Positions 7,876-17,290 of a stretch of DNA of 64,000 bases are shown in pieces. Within the stretch, counting starts at the first letter, position 1. Every line of letters starts with the position of its first letter. The DNA is taken from NCBI RefSeq assembly GCF_037055355.1, contig NZ_CP146350.1, forward strand, positions 1,178,001 to 1,242,000, in the 5' to 3' direction. This DNA comes from Streptomyces sp. DG1A-41. Its GTDB lineage: Bacteria; Actinomycetota; Actinomycetes; Streptomycetales; Streptomycetaceae. A program made the position numbers and the translations under genes. The notes below the pieces were generated by a model. It ran no database searches. It was not told where the DNA came from and saw nothing but the letters and a program-made list of their open reading frames with translations.

Positions 7876-9066
7876 ATGGACCTGCTGAACACGCTGGTGG
7901 ACAAGGGGCTTCGGCGCGAGCTGCCGACCCGAGAAGAGGCACTGGCCGTCCTCGCGACGTCCGACGACGACCTGCTCGATGTGGTGGCCGCGGCCGGGAA
8001 GGTGCGCCGGCACTGGTTCGGCCGACGGGTGAAACTCAACTATCTCGTCAACCTGAAGTCCGGCCTGTGTCCCGAGGACTGCTCCTACTGTTCGCAGCGG
8101 CTCGGCTCCCGGGCCGGCATCCTGAAGTACACGTGGCTCAAACCGGACCAGGCCTCCGACGCGGCGGCGGCCGGTGTGGCCGGGGGCGCCAAGCGGGTGT
8201 GCCTGGTGGCCAGCGGGCGCGGTCCGACCGACCGGGACGTGGACCGCGCCTCCGAGACGATCAGGACGATCAAGGAGAAGAACGAGGGCGTCGAGGTGTG
8301 CGCCTGCCTCGGGCTGCTCTCCGACGGACAGGCCGAACGGCTGCGCGAGGCGGGCGCCGACGCCTACAACCACAACCTCAACACGTCCGAGGCCACGTAC
8401 GGGGAGATCACGACCACGCACACGTACGCCGACCGCGTGGACACCGTCGAGAAGGCCCACGCGGCAGGGCTGTCCGCCTGCTCCGGTCTGATCGCCGGCA
8501 TGGGCGAGTCGGACGAGGACCTGGTCGACGTGGTCTTCTCGCTGCGCGAGCTGGACCCTGACTCGGTTCCGGTCAACTTCCTGATCCCGGTCGAGGGCAC
8601 CCCGCTCGCCAAGGAGTGGAACCTCACCCCGCAGCGCTGCCTGAGGATCCTGTCCATGGTGCGCTTCGTGTGCCCGGACGTCGAGGTGCGCATCGCGGGC
8701 GGCCGGGAGGTCCATCTGCGCACGATGCAGCCGCTCGCCCTGCACCTGGCCAACTCGATCTTCCTCGGCGACTACCTCACCACCGAGGGCCAGGCGGGCA
8801 AGGCCGACCTGGAGATGATCGCGGACGCCGGGTTCGAGGTGGAGGGCACCGATCAGGTGACGCTGCCGGAGCACCGGGCGGCCGGCGGCTGCCACGGCGG
8901 CGGGGTATGCGGTTCCGAGGGTGGCGGAGCCTGCGGTTCCGATTCTGCCCCGGAGGCCGCGGAGTCCAGCACAGCGGCCGAGCCTCGTACGGCTGCCGAG
9001 CCCCGTACCGACCTGGTCGCCGTCCGCCGCCGGGGCGCCGGAACGGACCTCGCGCCCAATGCCTGA
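7876..9066 (+). CDS. bioB: Biotin synthase BioB with Cys/Gly-rich C-terminal extension
   Basis: A 396-residue radical SAM enzyme inserting sulfur into dethiobiotin. The [4Fe-4S]/SAM motif is CPEDCSYC (Cys65, Cys69, Cys72); the second-cluster region includes [13 protein letters not shown] and the Arg in [11 protein letters not shown] 7876 gives the typical N-terminus. After the TIM barrel there is a tail of about 58 residues beginning [17 protein letters not shown] (Cys339, Cys345, Cys353), then Ala/Glu/Thr linkers and [10 protein letters not shown]. coli BioB has no such tail. It might bind metal or help cluster repair. The last 8 bp overlap bioA, indicating translational coupling. Confidence 0.95.
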   Translation: MDLLNTLVDKGLRRELPTREEALAVLATSDDDLLDVVAAAGKVRRHWFGRRVKLNYLVNLKSGLCPEDCSYCSQRLGSRAGILKYTWLKPDQASDAAAAGVAGGAKRVCLVASGRGPTDRDVDRASETIRTIKEKNEGVEVCACLGLLSDGQAERLREAGADAYNHNLNTSEATYGEITTTHTYADRVDTVEKAHAAGLSACSGLIAGMGESDEDLVDVVFSLRELDPDSVPVNFLIPVEGTPLAKEWNLTPQRCLRILSMVRFVCPDVEVRIAGGREVHLRTMQPLALHLANSIFLGDYLTTEGQAGKADLEMIADAGFEVEGTDQVTLPEHRAAGGCHGGGVCGSEGGGACGSDSAPEAAESSTAAEPRTAAEPRTDLVAVRRRGAGTDLAPNA

Positions 9067-10339
9067 CCTCAGCGTCCCCGAGCTGCTCGAGCTGGACCGG
9101 CGGCATGTGTGGCATCCGTACGGCCCGATGCCCGGCCGCCAGGAGCCGCACGTGGTGGAATCGGCGAGCGGGGTGCGGCTGCGGCTCGCCGACGGCTCGG
9201 GAGAGCTGGTCGACGGCATGTCCTCCTGGTGGTCGGCGATCCACGGCTACAACCACCCGGCGCTGAACGAGGCGGCGCGCGGGCAACTGGAGCGGATGAG
9301 CCACGTGATGTTCGGCGGGCTCACCCACGAGCCCGCCGTCCGGCTGGCGAAGCTCCTTGTCGATATGTCGCCCGAAGGCTTGGAGCACGTCTTCCTCGCC
9401 GACTCCGGGTCCGTGTCGGTCGAGGTCGCGGTCAAGATGTGCCTCCAGTACTGGCGCTCGCTGGGCCGCCCCCGCAAGCAGCGGCTGCTGACCTGGCGCG
9501 GCGGCTACCACGGCGACACCTGGCAGCCGATGTCGGTGTGCGATCCCGAGGGCGGGATGCACGAGTTGTGGACCGGGGTGCTGCCGCGTCAGGTGTTCGT
9601 CGGTCCGCCTCCGGTCGCGTACGAGGAGTCGTACGCCGAGCAGTTGCGCACGGCGATCGCACGGCATGCCGACGAGTTGGCCGCGGTGATCGTGGAGCCG
9701 GTGGTGCAGGGCGCGGGCGGGATGAGGTTCCACTCCCCCGCCTATCTGCGGGTGCTGCGGGAGGCCTGCGACGCGTACGACGTGCTGCTGGTGTTCGACG
9801 AGATCGCGACCGGTTTCGGCCGTACGGGCGCGCTGTTCGCGGCGGAGCACGCGGCCGTGACGCCGGACGTGATGTGCGTGGGCAAGGCGCTGACCGGCGG
9901 TTATCTGACCATGGCGGCGACGCTGTGCACCTCGCGGGTGGCCCACGGCATCTCGCAGGGTGAGGTGCCGGTGCTGGCGCACGGCCCGACCTTCATGGGC
10001 AATCCGCTGGCCGCGGCCGTGGCCTGCGCCTCCATCGACTTGCTGCTCGGCCAGGACTGGCTCACAGAGGTCAAGCGGATCGAGACGGGCCTGCGGGACG
10101 GGCTCGCGGCGGCCGCGGAACTCCCGGGCGTCGAGGACGTGCGGGTGCTCGGCGCCATCGGGGTCGTGCAGCTGGATCACGCCGTGGACATGAGGGCGGC
10201 CACGGAGGCGGCCGTACGCGAGGGCGTGTGGCTGCGGCCGTTCCGCGACCTGATCTACACCATGCCTCCGTACGTGACGGGCGACGCGGACGTGGCGCGC
10301 ATCGCGCGGGCGGTGCGCGCGGCGGCGCGGGAGGGATGA
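9059..10339 (+). CDS. bioA: Adenosylmethionine-8-amino-7-oxononanoate transaminase BioA
   Basis: A 426-residue class III aminotransferase converting KAPA to DAPA with SAM as amino donor. Motifs: HVWHPYGPM and [14 protein letters not shown] near the N-terminus (the SAM/KAPA pocket in BioA), GGYHGDT, Asp247 in [17 protein letters not shown] Lys276 in VGKALTGGY, and [10 protein letters not shown]. The ATG overlaps the bioB stop (9059-9066), so starts further upstream inside bioB are rejected. Confidence 0.95.
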   Translation: MPDLSVPELLELDRRHVWHPYGPMPGRQEPHVVESASGVRLRLADGSGELVDGMSSWWSAIHGYNHPALNEAARGQLERMSHVMFGGLTHEPAVRLAKLLVDMSPEGLEHVFLADSGSVSVEVAVKMCLQYWRSLGRPRKQRLLTWRGGYHGDTWQPMSVCDPEGGMHELWTGVLPRQVFVGPPPVAYEESYAEQLRTAIARHADELAAVIVEPVVQGAGGMRFHSPAYLRVLREACDAYDVLLVFDEIATGFGRTGALFAAEHAAVTPDVMCVGKALTGGYLTMAATLCTSRVAHGISQGEVPVLAHGPTFMGNPLAAAVACASIDLLLGQDWLTEVKRIETGLRDGLAAAAELPGVEDVRVLGAIGVVQLDHAVDMRAATEAAVREGVWLRPFRDLIYTMPPYVTGDADVARIARAVRAAAREG

Positions 10340-10340
10340 G

Positions 10341-11066
10341 ATGTCGGTACTGGTGATCACGGGCACGGGCACGGAGGTCGGCAAAACGGTCGTGACCGCC
10401 GCGGTGGCCGCGACGGCGCTGGCCGCCGGCCGTTCGGTGGCCGTGCTGAAGGCCGCGCAGACGGGCGTACGGCCCGACGAGCCGGGGGACGCCGCCGAGG
10501 TCGCGCGGCTCGCGGGTGCCGTGACGACGGCGGAACTCGCCCGGTATCCCGAGCCGTTGGCGCCCGCCACGGCCGCCCGCCGGGCCGGTCGCGCCCCCGT
10601 GCACCCGCACGAGGTCGCGGAGGCCGCCGCCAAGCTGGCCACCGAGCACGACCTGGTGCTGATCGAGGGCGCGGGCGGACTGCTCGTACGGTTCGACCCG
10701 ACCGGCGGCACCCTGGCGGACGCGGCCCGGCTGCTGTCGGCCCCGGTGCTGGTGGTGGCGCCGGCTGGGCTCGGCACCCTGAACATGACGGAGCTGACGG
10801 CGCGTGAACTCCGCTCCCGGGCGCTGGACCTGGCGGGGATCGTGATCGGGAGCTGGCCCGCCGCGCCGGACCTCGCCTCGCGCTGCAATCTCGCGGACCT
10901 GCCGGACGTGGCCGGAGCGCCACTGCTGGGCTCCGTCCCCGCCGGGTCGGGGGCCCTCTCCCCCGCCGTCTTCCGGGCGGCCGCGCCGCACTGGCTGGCG
11001 CCGCGCCTGGACGGCACGTGGGACGCGGAGGCGTTCCAGCTGCGGGAGGCGCCCAGGGCGTCCTGA
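10341..11066 (+). CDS. bioD: Dethiobiotin synthetase BioD
   Basis: A 241-residue P-loop enzyme forming the ureido ring of dethiobiotin from DAPA, CO2 and ATP. The Walker A-type loop is GTGTEVGKT (residues 8-16). Other family signatures are [20 protein letters not shown] (glycine-rich loop) and [13 protein letters not shown]. It starts 1 bp after the bioA stop, completing the bioB-bioA-bioD operon. No bioC/bioH or bioI gene is in the window, so the pimeloyl moiety is made by genes elsewhere. Confidence 0.95.
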   Translation: MSVLVITGTGTEVGKTVVTAAVAATALAAGRSVAVLKAAQTGVRPDEPGDAAEVARLAGAVTTAELARYPEPLAPATAARRAGRAPVHPHEVAEAAAKLATEHDLVLIEGAGGLLVRFDPTGGTLADAARLLSAPVLVVAPAGLGTLNMTELTARELRSRALDLAGIVIGSWPAAPDLASRCNLADLPDVAGAPLLGSVPAGSGALSPAVFRAAAPHWLAPRLDGTWDAEAFQLREAPRAS

Positions 11067-11150
11067 GGGCTTCGGCGGGCGCGCGGTGAAACCGGCGCCG
11101 ATGTGATCGCGTGTTGGTCTACGTACGTGATCACCTCCGAAGGGAACACC

Positions 11151-12050
11151 GTGCACACCACACACCCACGCCCGTCCCGGAGAACGGCCCTCGTGCTGGG
11201 CGCCGCAGCCGCTCTCTCGCTGGGCGGCGGCACGGCCCACGCCTTACCCGGCACGGGCGGCGTCACCGCACGGCTGAGGGAACTGGAGCGGGAGCACACC
11301 GCCCGGCTGGGCGTGTACGCCCGCAATCTGCGCACGGGCCGGACGGTGGCGTTCCGGGCCGACGAACGCTTTGCGATGGCCTCGGTGTTCAAGACGCTCG
11401 CCGCCGCGGCCGTCCTGCGCGACCTCGACCGCGACGGCGAGTTCCTGGCCCGGCGCATCCGCTACACGCAGGACTACGTCACGCAGTCGGGGTACTCCCC
11501 CGTCACCCAGGAGAACCTCGCGAACGGCATGACCGTCGGCGAACTGTGCGACGCGACCATCCGCTTCAGCGACAACGCCGCGGGCAACCTGCTGCTGAAG
11601 GAGCTGGGCGGACCGACCGCCATCACGCGCTTCGCCCGTTCGATCGGTGACGGTGTCACCCGGCTCGACCGGTGGGAGCCGGAGCTCAACAGCGCGGAAC
11701 CGTGGCGCGTGACCGACACGACCTCTCCCCGCGCGATCGGCCTGTCCTACGCCCGCCTCGTGCTCGGCGACGTGCTGGAGCCCCGGGACCGGGCCCGGCT
11801 CACGGACTGGCTGCTGCGCAACACCACCAGCACCGAGAAGTTCCGCAAGGGACTTCCCCCAAAATGGGTGCTCGCCGACAAGACCGGCCAGCCGGCGTAC
11901 GGCGGCGCCCACGACGTGGGCATCACCTGGCCGCCCGACGGCACGCCGATCGTGCTGTCCGTCCTGACGACCCAGCCCGAGCAGGACGCACCGGCCGACG
12001 ACGCGCTGGTGGCCAGGACGGCCGCGCTGCTGGCGGCGGAACTCGCCTAG
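11151..12050 (+). CDS. Class A beta-lactamase, Tat-exported
   Basis: A 299-residue serine beta-lactamase. A twin-arginine signal (RPSRRTALVLG, cleavage near TAHA-LP) predicts folded export by Tat. All class A elements are present: Ser78 with Lys81 (SVFK), SDN (140-142), omega loop RWEPELN with Glu176 and Asn180, and KTG at 244-246. GTG 1 base before the His-rich start (11151) is chosen because it begins directly ahead of the Tat motif with a GAAGGG-type ribosome site. Class A enzymes of this kind are common in Streptomyces chromosomes. Nothing nearby suggests beta-lactam production. Confidence 0.92.
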   Translation: MHTTHPRPSRRTALVLGAAAALSLGGGTAHALPGTGGVTARLRELEREHTARLGVYARNLRTGRTVAFRADERFAMASVFKTLAAAAVLRDLDRDGEFLARRIRYTQDYVTQSGYSPVTQENLANGMTVGELCDATIRFSDNAAGNLLLKELGGPTAITRFARSIGDGVTRLDRWEPELNSAEPWRVTDTTSPRAIGLSYARLVLGDVLEPRDRARLTDWLLRNTTSTEKFRKGLPPKWVLADKTGQPAYGGAHDVGITWPPDGTPIVLSVLTTQPEQDAPADDALVARTAALLAAELA

Positions 12051-12386
12051 CGTGGTCGTCAACGGCAGGCCGTAGTGGAACACCTGGCTTGTCGGCGGCG
12101 CCATGGGTGCCGTTGGCCTGCCGGCCCTGCACTCCGCCGTGCCCAACGGGGCCGGGCGTCTCGGGAGCCTGCTGGAGACGTTCCTGCCGTGGCCGGGCAC
12201 GGCCGTGCCTCCCCTCGGCTGCCTCGCCGTGCTCAAGCGGTCGGTGACGGGACCGCTCGCCTGCGTGCCGGCTCGCGCGCGTCTGCGTGAGAGCGGCTCG
12301 CCGAGTCGGCTTGGCGTCGGCAGGGGTGCCCGGGGCTCTTCCTGGGGACAATCGCCGTAAGACCCGCCTCGTCCGGGAGGTCTCCC
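12051..12386. other. Intergenic stretch with nested inverted repeats
   Basis: About 336 bases with no convincing gene. Just after the beta-lactamase stop are two overlapping alternative stems: AACGGCA (12061-12067) with TGCCGTT (12108-12114), and CGGCAGGCC (12063-12071) with GGCCTGCCG (12115-12123). The mutually exclusive pairing could act as a terminator or an attenuator-like structure. A small open frame at 12103-12360 lacks a ribosome site and convincing codon bias. Confidence 0.4.
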
Positions 12387-13070
12387 ATGCCGCTCCGGTC
12401 CGCCCGCTCCGGCAAGGTGCAACGGGATGCCGTGCACCATCCGCTGTTCGCCCGCTATTACGCCCGGGTCAGTGTCACCGCCGAGACGCGGATGGGCATG
12501 GGCAGGGTGCGCGAGAGGCTGCTCGGCGGGCTGTCGGGGCGGGTGATCGAGATCGGCGCGGGCAACGGGCTGAACTTCGCGCACTACCCGGGCACCGTCG
12601 CGGAGGTCGTGGCCATCGAGCCGGAGCGGCGACTGCGGCAGCTGGCCGTGGAGGCCGCCCTGCGCGCGGAGGTGCCGGTGGACGTGGTGCCGGGTGCGGC
12701 CGAGGCGCTGCCGGTCAAGAGCGAGGGCTTCGACGCGGCCGTGGTGTCACTGGTGCTGTGCAGTGTGCGGGACGTGCCCCGGGCGCTCGGGGAGCTCCGG
12801 CGGGTGCTGCGGCCGGGCGGAGAGGTGCGGTTCTTCGAGCACGGCCGGGGCGGCGGCCGGGTGATGACCTTCACCCAGCGCGCGCTGGACCGGACGGTGT
12901 GGCCGGTGCTGAACGGGGGCTGCCACCTGGCGCGGGAGCCGGTGCGGGCGCTGCGGGACGCCGGTTTCGAACTCGGCCCCTACCGGCGGATGCTGATGCC
13001 GGAGCAGGGACCGACGCTGCCCACCTCGTACTGCGTGCTGGGCACCGCGTGGCGCCCGCCCGAGGCGTAG
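12387..13070 (+). CDS. Class I SAM-dependent methyltransferase
   Basis: A 227-residue Rossmann methyltransferase with motif I VIEIGAGNGLNFAHYP (about residues 54-69), the acidic end of beta-2 in VVAIEPERRLRQLA, motif II/III VSLVLCSVRDVPRAL and LRPGGEVRFFEH. It resembles the UbiE/phospholipid-methyltransferase-like group. The substrate is unknown. The final GPTLPTSYCVLGTAW is conserved-looking. No operon partner is evident. Confidence 0.85.
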   Translation: MPLRSARSGKVQRDAVHHPLFARYYARVSVTAETRMGMGRVRERLLGGLSGRVIEIGAGNGLNFAHYPGTVAEVVAIEPERRLRQLAVEAALRAEVPVDVVPGAAEALPVKSEGFDAAVVSLVLCSVRDVPRALGELRRVLRPGGEVRFFEHGRGGGRVMTFTQRALDRTVWPVLNGGCHLAREPVRALRDAGFELGPYRRMLMPEQGPTLPTSYCVLGTAWRPPEA

Positions 13071-13078
13071 TCACCGGG

Positions 13079-13486
13079 TCACAGGCTCCACTGGCGCAGC
13101 TCCTGCTCGATGTCCCGCACCGACGCCTCGCCGCTCTTGACCAGCAGGGCGAGGTCGCGAACCTGCTCCGGCGAGGTGACGACCTTGGCGCCGCTGGCGA
13201 CGAGGTACGCGTAGGCGACGGCGGAGGCGAACAGGGCGTTGGAGCGTTCCAGCGCGGGGACGTGGATCAGGAGCTGGAGCAGCGCGGCGGCGCGGGCGTG
13301 CGGGCTGTCGTAGACGGGGACGTCGAATATGGCGGCCTGGTGGCGTGCGACGGCGGCGACGAGGGCTCCCCAGTCGGTGACCTGGGGGTCTCCCGGGGTC
13401 TTCTGCTCGGCGAGCATCAGCAGCCAGGCGAGGTCGATCTCGAGGTTGCTCAAGGGTTCAGTGGCGACCTTCGCGCGTGCCCTCAC
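13079..13486 (-). CDS. Fic/Doc-like toxin with degenerate active-site motif
   Basis: A protein of 130-135 residues (GTG 13486; a TTG about 5 nt after the antitoxin stop is an alternative start). The body resembles actinobacterial proteins annotated as Fic-family toxin components (DLAWLLMLAEQKTPGDP... VTDWGALVAAVARHQ). Fic/Doc enzymes need H-x-F-x-(D/E)-G-N-K/G-R. The aligned stretch here reads HVPALERSNALFASAVAYAYL: His and Asn remain but the Phe, Gly and Arg do not. Either the fold has a different chemistry or it is inactive. It is paired with and follows the small ribbon-helix-helix-like antitoxin gene. Confidence 0.72.
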   Translation of the reverse strand: MRARAKVATEPLSNLEIDLAWLLMLAEQKTPGDPQVTDWGALVAAVARHQAAIFDVPVYDSPHARAAALLQLLIHVPALERSNALFASAVAYAYLVASGAKVVTSPEQVRDLALLVKSGEASVRDIEQELRQWSL

Positions 13487-13697
13487 GGTCTGCGCCGAAC
13501 TCCTCGGCGAAGACGGACTCGTACTGCTTCATGAAGTCGGCGGCGGCCTCCACGAACGTGTGGCCCACCTCGCCGGTGTCCTGTCTGACCAGCTCCTCGA
13601 TGTAGCGGTTGACACTCATGCCGCGGGCCAGGGCGCGTTCGCGAGCGGCTCGGGCGGTGCCCTCGTCGACTCGCACGTTCAGCTGGGTCTTCGCCAT
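13458..13697 (-). CDS. Antitoxin, ribbon-helix-helix-like
   Basis: A 79-residue protein. The N-terminus AKTQLNVRVDEGTARAARE followed by ALARGMSVNRYIEELV is typical of a ribbon-helix-helix DNA-binding dimer; the remainder (HTFVEAAADFMKQYESVFAEEF) would bind the toxin. It precedes the Fic-like toxin, and the coding regions overlap by up to 29 bp, the usual antitoxin-first order. It is likely autoregulated as a complex. Confidence 0.8.
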   Translation of the reverse strand: MAKTQLNVRVDEGTARAARERALARGMSVNRYIEELVRQDTGEVGHTFVEAAADFMKQYESVFAEEFGADREGTREGRH

Positions 13698-13832
13698 ACC
13701 TTGAAGCTAGCGCGGAGGTGCTAGCACCGGCAAGGGCGGGACTCCGACCCGAGGAGGATACCGAGTGTGGGCTGCGTCACATTACCCTCGGGCAAGGTGA
13801 CGGCATCCGACGTCCACCACGAGGAGGCGGCC

Positions 13833-14672
13833 TTGTCCACACCTGCTGCGGAGCACGTCCCCGGCCTCGCGTCGGCCGACGGGATCGCGGCCCGGGCCCG
13901 CGGTCTGACCAAGGCGTACGGCTCGGGCGAGACGACCGTGCTCGCGCTCGACGCGGTGGACGTCGACATCGTCCGCGGCCGCTTCACCGCGGTGATGGGC
14001 CCTTCGGGCTCCGGGAAGTCCACGCTGATGCACTGCCTGGCGGGGCTCGACACCGTCTCGGCCGGCCGGGTGTGGCTCGGCGACACGGAGATCACGGGCC
14101 TGAGGGAGCGCGAGCTGACGCGGCTGCGCCGCGACCGGATCGGGTTCATGTTCCAGTCGTTCAACCTCATCCCGACCCTGAACGCGCTGGAGAACATCAC
14201 CCTGCCCATGGACATCGCGGGCAGGAAGCCCGACGAGAAGTGGCTGGACCAGGTGATCGACACCCTCGGTCTGCGGGACCGGCTCGGGCACCGGCCGTCC
14301 CAGCTCTCCGGCGGCCAGCAGCAGCGGGTGGCCTGCGCGCGGGCGCTGGCCTCCCGGCCCGAGCTGATCTTCGCGGACGAGCCGACCGGCAACCTCGACT
14401 CGCGCGCCGGCCTGGAGATGCTCGGCTTCCTGCGCGAGGCGGTGGACCTGCTCGGGCAGACCGTCGTCATGGTCACCCACGACCCGGGCGCCGCCGCCCA
14501 CTCCGACCTGGTGCTCTTCCTCGGGGACGGCCGGATCGTCGACGAGATGCGGCGGCCGACGGCGGAGACCGTCCTGGAGCGCATGAAGCGTTTCGACGTG
14601 ATCCGCACCCGCCCCGAGGGCGCGCCGCCCGCCGCGGGGTCCGAGGGCGCCCCGTCCGCCGAGGAGAACTGA
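13833..14672 (+). CDS. MacB-type ABC transporter ATP-binding protein
   Basis: About 279 residues from TTG 13833, which has a GAGGAGG site at 13821; GTG 13767 is an alternative 22 codons upstream. Walker A GPSGSGKST, Q loop FMFQSFNLIP, signature LSGGQQQRVACARAL, Walker B LIFADEPTGNLDS and switch His in VTHDPGA are all intact. The sequence belongs to the LolD/MacB/FtsE group, which drives extracytoplasmic work rather than classical import. The permease gene begins 4 bp downstream. Confidence 0.93.
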   Translation: MSTPAAEHVPGLASADGIAARARGLTKAYGSGETTVLALDAVDVDIVRGRFTAVMGPSGSGKSTLMHCLAGLDTVSAGRVWLGDTEITGLRERELTRLRRDRIGFMFQSFNLIPTLNALENITLPMDIAGRKPDEKWLDQVIDTLGLRDRLGHRPSQLSGGQQQRVACARALASRPELIFADEPTGNLDSRAGLEMLGFLREAVDLLGQTVVMVTHDPGAAAHSDLVLFLGDGRIVDEMRRPTAETVLERMKRFDVIRTRPEGAPPAAGSEGAPSAEEN

Positions 14673-14676
14673 TCCC

Positions 14677-17244
14677 GTGCTCAAGGCGACCCTGAGGAGC
14701 TTCCTGGCGCACAAGGGGCGGCTGCTGCTCTCGGCGCTCGCCGTCCTGCTGTCCGTCGCGTTCGTCACGGGCAGCCTGATCTTCTCGGACACCGTCAGCC
14801 GTACCTTCGACCGGCTGTTCGCCTCCACCGCGGCCGACGTCACCGTCAGCCCGAAGGAGGGCCTCGACGAGGCGGTGCCCTCCGGCCGGACGGCCACCCT
14901 GTCGCACGCGCTCGCCGAACGCGTGCGGCGGGTCGACGGGGTCGCGGCGGCACGCGCCGAGGTGGACGTGGACGGCCTCACGGTCGTCGACGAGGAGAAC
15001 GAGCCGGTCGGCCCGACCACCGGGGCCCCCACGCTCGGCACCGCCTGGAACCCGACCGAGCGCAGCCCCGTGGAACTCACCTCCGGTCACGCCCCGCGCG
15101 GCGACGGGCAGGCGCTGCTCGACTCGGAGACCGCCGACCGCAAGGACGTGCGCATCGGCGACACCCTCACCGTGATCGCGCCGCCCGGGTCGTTCGAGGT
15201 CCGGGTCGTCGGCATCGCCACGTTCACCACCACCAACCCCGGCGCCGCCCTGGTCTTCCTCGACACCCCCACCGCGCAGACGAAGCTGCTGGGCAGCCCG
15301 CGGGCGGCCACCAGCATCTCGGTCGACGCCGCCGACGGCGTCAGCGACGAGCAGCTCAAGCAGCGCGTGGCCGCCGCGCTCGGTGCGCATACCTACGATT
15401 TCAGGACCGCCGACGAGCAGGCGAAGTCGGACGTCGAGCAACTGGGCGGTTTCCTCGACGTCATCAAGTACGTGATGGTCGGCTTCGCCGGGGTCGCCGT
15501 GCTGGTGGGCGTGTTCCTGATCGTCAACACCTTCGCCATGCTCATCGCCCAGCGCACCCGCGAGCTGGGACTGCTGCGCGCGCTCGGCGCCGACCGGCGC
15601 CAGGTCCGCCGCTCGGTGCTCACCGAGGCCCTCCTGCTCGGTCTGGTCGGCTCCACGCTGGGGCTCGCCGTGGGCATCGGGCTCGCGGCCGGGCTCATCG
15701 AGCTGATGGGCCTGCTCGGCATGAACATCGACGCCGACGAGATGGTCATCGGCTGGGTGACGCCCGTGACGGCGTATGTCGTCGGTCTCGGCGTCACCTT
15801 CGTCGCCGCGTATCTGCCGGCGCGGCGGGCCGCGGGGGTCTCGCCGATGGCCGCGCTCTCGGACGCCGAGGTCGCCGGGGTGGGCCGGCCGCTGCGGGTG
15901 CGTGCGGTGGCGGGCGCGGTCGTCGGGGCGGCCGGTGCGGCGGCGCTCGTGGGGTGCGCGGTGTCGGAGCGGACGTCGTCGGCGGCGTCCCTGCTGGGCC
16001 TCGGTGTCGTGCTCACCCTGATCGCGACCGTGATCGCCGGTCCGCTGCTGGTGCGCCCGGTGATCCGTGTGCTCGGCGCGGCCTTCCCCGCGCTGTTCGG
16101 GTCGATCGGCCGGATGAGCCAGCGCAACGCCCTGCGCAATCCCCGCCGTACCGGAGCCACCGCGGCCGCCCTCATGGTGGGCCTCGCCCTGGTCGGCGGG
16201 ATGTCGGTGGCGAGCGAGTCGATGACCGCTTCGTTCGACCAGCAGATCGACAAGACGCTGGGCGCCGACTTCGTGATCCAGAACGCCAACTTCCTGCCGT
16301 TCCCGAAGGAGGTCACCGACAAGGTGCGCGGCACCGAAGGCGTGGGCCTGCTCGTGCGGGGGCGGTTCACGCCGGTCGGGGTGCGGCTCCCGGACGGCGA
16401 CCGGGTGGAGACGACCGCCGCGGGTTACGATCCGCGGCTCGACGAGGTCGCCAACATCACGTACGTACGAGGGGACTCGGCGGCCGCACTCGCCGACGGG
16501 CGCCTCGCCATGGACCGGGACTTCGCGCGCGACCACGATGTCCGGGTGGGCAGCACGGTCCCGGTGGAGTTCCCGGGCGGGCGCGGGGCCGAGCTGACGG
16601 TCGGCGCCCTCACCGACCAGGACGCCGCCGAGGGGTTCGGCACACAGGGCGGGCTCTACTTCGGCCTCGCCACGCTGGAGCGGTACGCGCCGGGCGGGCA
16701 GGACTCCGCGCTGTACGTCAACGCAGCCCCCGGCACGAGCGACGACGACCTGCGCGCGAACCTGGAGAAGACCCTGGACCCGTACCCGCAGGTGCAGGTG
16801 CGGGACCTGGCCGACTACAAGCAACTGGTCCACGACCAGATCGCCGTCCTGCTGTACCTCGTGTACGCGCTGCTGGGGCTGGCGATCATCATCGCGGTGC
16901 TCGGCGTGGTCAACACCCTCGCGCTGTCGGTCGTCGAACGTACCCGGGAGATCGGGCTGCTGCGGGCGATCGGGCTGGCGCGGCGGCAGCTGCGGCGGAT
17001 GATCCGGCTGGAGTCGGTGGTGATCGCGGTGTTCGGGGCCGTCCTGGGCCTCGCGCTGGGGCTGGTGTGGGGCGTGTGTACACACGAGGTGCTGGCCCTC
17101 CAGGGCATGGCGGCCCTCGCGATCCCGTGGTTCACGATCGTCGCGGTGGTGATCGGCTCGGCGGTGGTGGGGGTCGTGGCGGCCCTGCTCCCGGCGTTGC
17201 GTGCGTCCCGCATGAACGTACTGGCGGCCATCGCACACGAGTGA
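14677..17244 (+). CDS. FtsX/MacB-like ABC transporter permease, two-module
   Basis: An 855-residue membrane protein. An N-terminal helix (LLSALAVLLSVAFVTGSLIF) is followed by a large extracellular domain (about residues 40-250), an FtsX-type three-helix block (about 255-375), further helices, a second extracellular domain (about 510-700) and a final FtsX block (about 715-850). Repeated signatures RTRELGLLRALGADRRQVRRSV and RTREIGLLRAIGLARRQLRRMI mark the two coupling regions. This is the duplicated-module permease typical of actinobacteria. It probably moves lipids, peptides or drugs across or out of the membrane with the preceding ATPase. The substrate cannot be told. Confidence 0.92.
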   Translation: MLKATLRSFLAHKGRLLLSALAVLLSVAFVTGSLIFSDTVSRTFDRLFASTAADVTVSPKEGLDEAVPSGRTATLSHALAERVRRVDGVAAARAEVDVDGLTVVDEENEPVGPTTGAPTLGTAWNPTERSPVELTSGHAPRGDGQALLDSETADRKDVRIGDTLTVIAPPGSFEVRVVGIATFTTTNPGAALVFLDTPTAQTKLLGSPRAATSISVDAADGVSDEQLKQRVAAALGAHTYDFRTADEQAKSDVEQLGGFLDVIKYVMVGFAGVAVLVGVFLIVNTFAMLIAQRTRELGLLRALGADRRQVRRSVLTEALLLGLVGSTLGLAVGIGLAAGLIELMGLLGMNIDADEMVIGWVTPVTAYVVGLGVTFVAAYLPARRAAGVSPMAALSDAEVAGVGRPLRVRAVAGAVVGAAGAAALVGCAVSERTSSAASLLGLGVVLTLIATVIAGPLLVRPVIRVLGAAFPALFGSIGRMSQRNALRNPRRTGATAAALMVGLALVGGMSVASESMTASFDQQIDKTLGADFVIQNANFLPFPKEVTDKVRGTEGVGLLVRGRFTPVGVRLPDGDRVETTAAGYDPRLDEVANITYVRGDSAAALADGRLAMDRDFARDHDVRVGSTVPVEFPGGRGAELTVGALTDQDAAEGFGTQGGLYFGLATLERYAPGGQDSALYVNAAPGTSDDDLRANLEKTLDPYPQVQVRDLADYKQLVHDQIAVLLYLVYALLGLAIIIAVLGVVNTLALSVVERTREIGLLRAIGLARRQLRRMIRLESVVIAVFGAVLGLALGLVWGVCTHEVLALQGMAALAIPWFTIVAVVIGSAVVGVVAALLPALRASRMNVLAAIAHE

Positions 17245-17290
17245 TGGAATCGTGGCGGGTACTCAAGTCGCTTCCGTGTGAGGAGAGTTC

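Noticed and set aside
8777..11458. Very long open frame on the minus strand across bioB, bioA and bioD
   Set aside because: It is the high-GC shadow of the bio genes: low-complexity Arg/Pro/Ala composition, no start site, and the plus-strand genes are certain.
11151..12050. Beta-lactam biosynthesis cluster around the beta-lactamase
   Set aside because: Neighbours are biotin synthesis and a generic methyltransferase; no NRPS, isopenicillin or clavam genes are present.
12103..12360. Small plus-strand open frame before the methyltransferase gene
   Set aside because: No ribosome-binding site, no recognisable pattern and poor third-position GC bias.
14473..17238. Open frame of about 920 codons antisense to the FtsX-like permease
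   Set aside because: Composition rich in His, Arg, Gly and Glu, no domain, and full overlap with a clear membrane protein gene.
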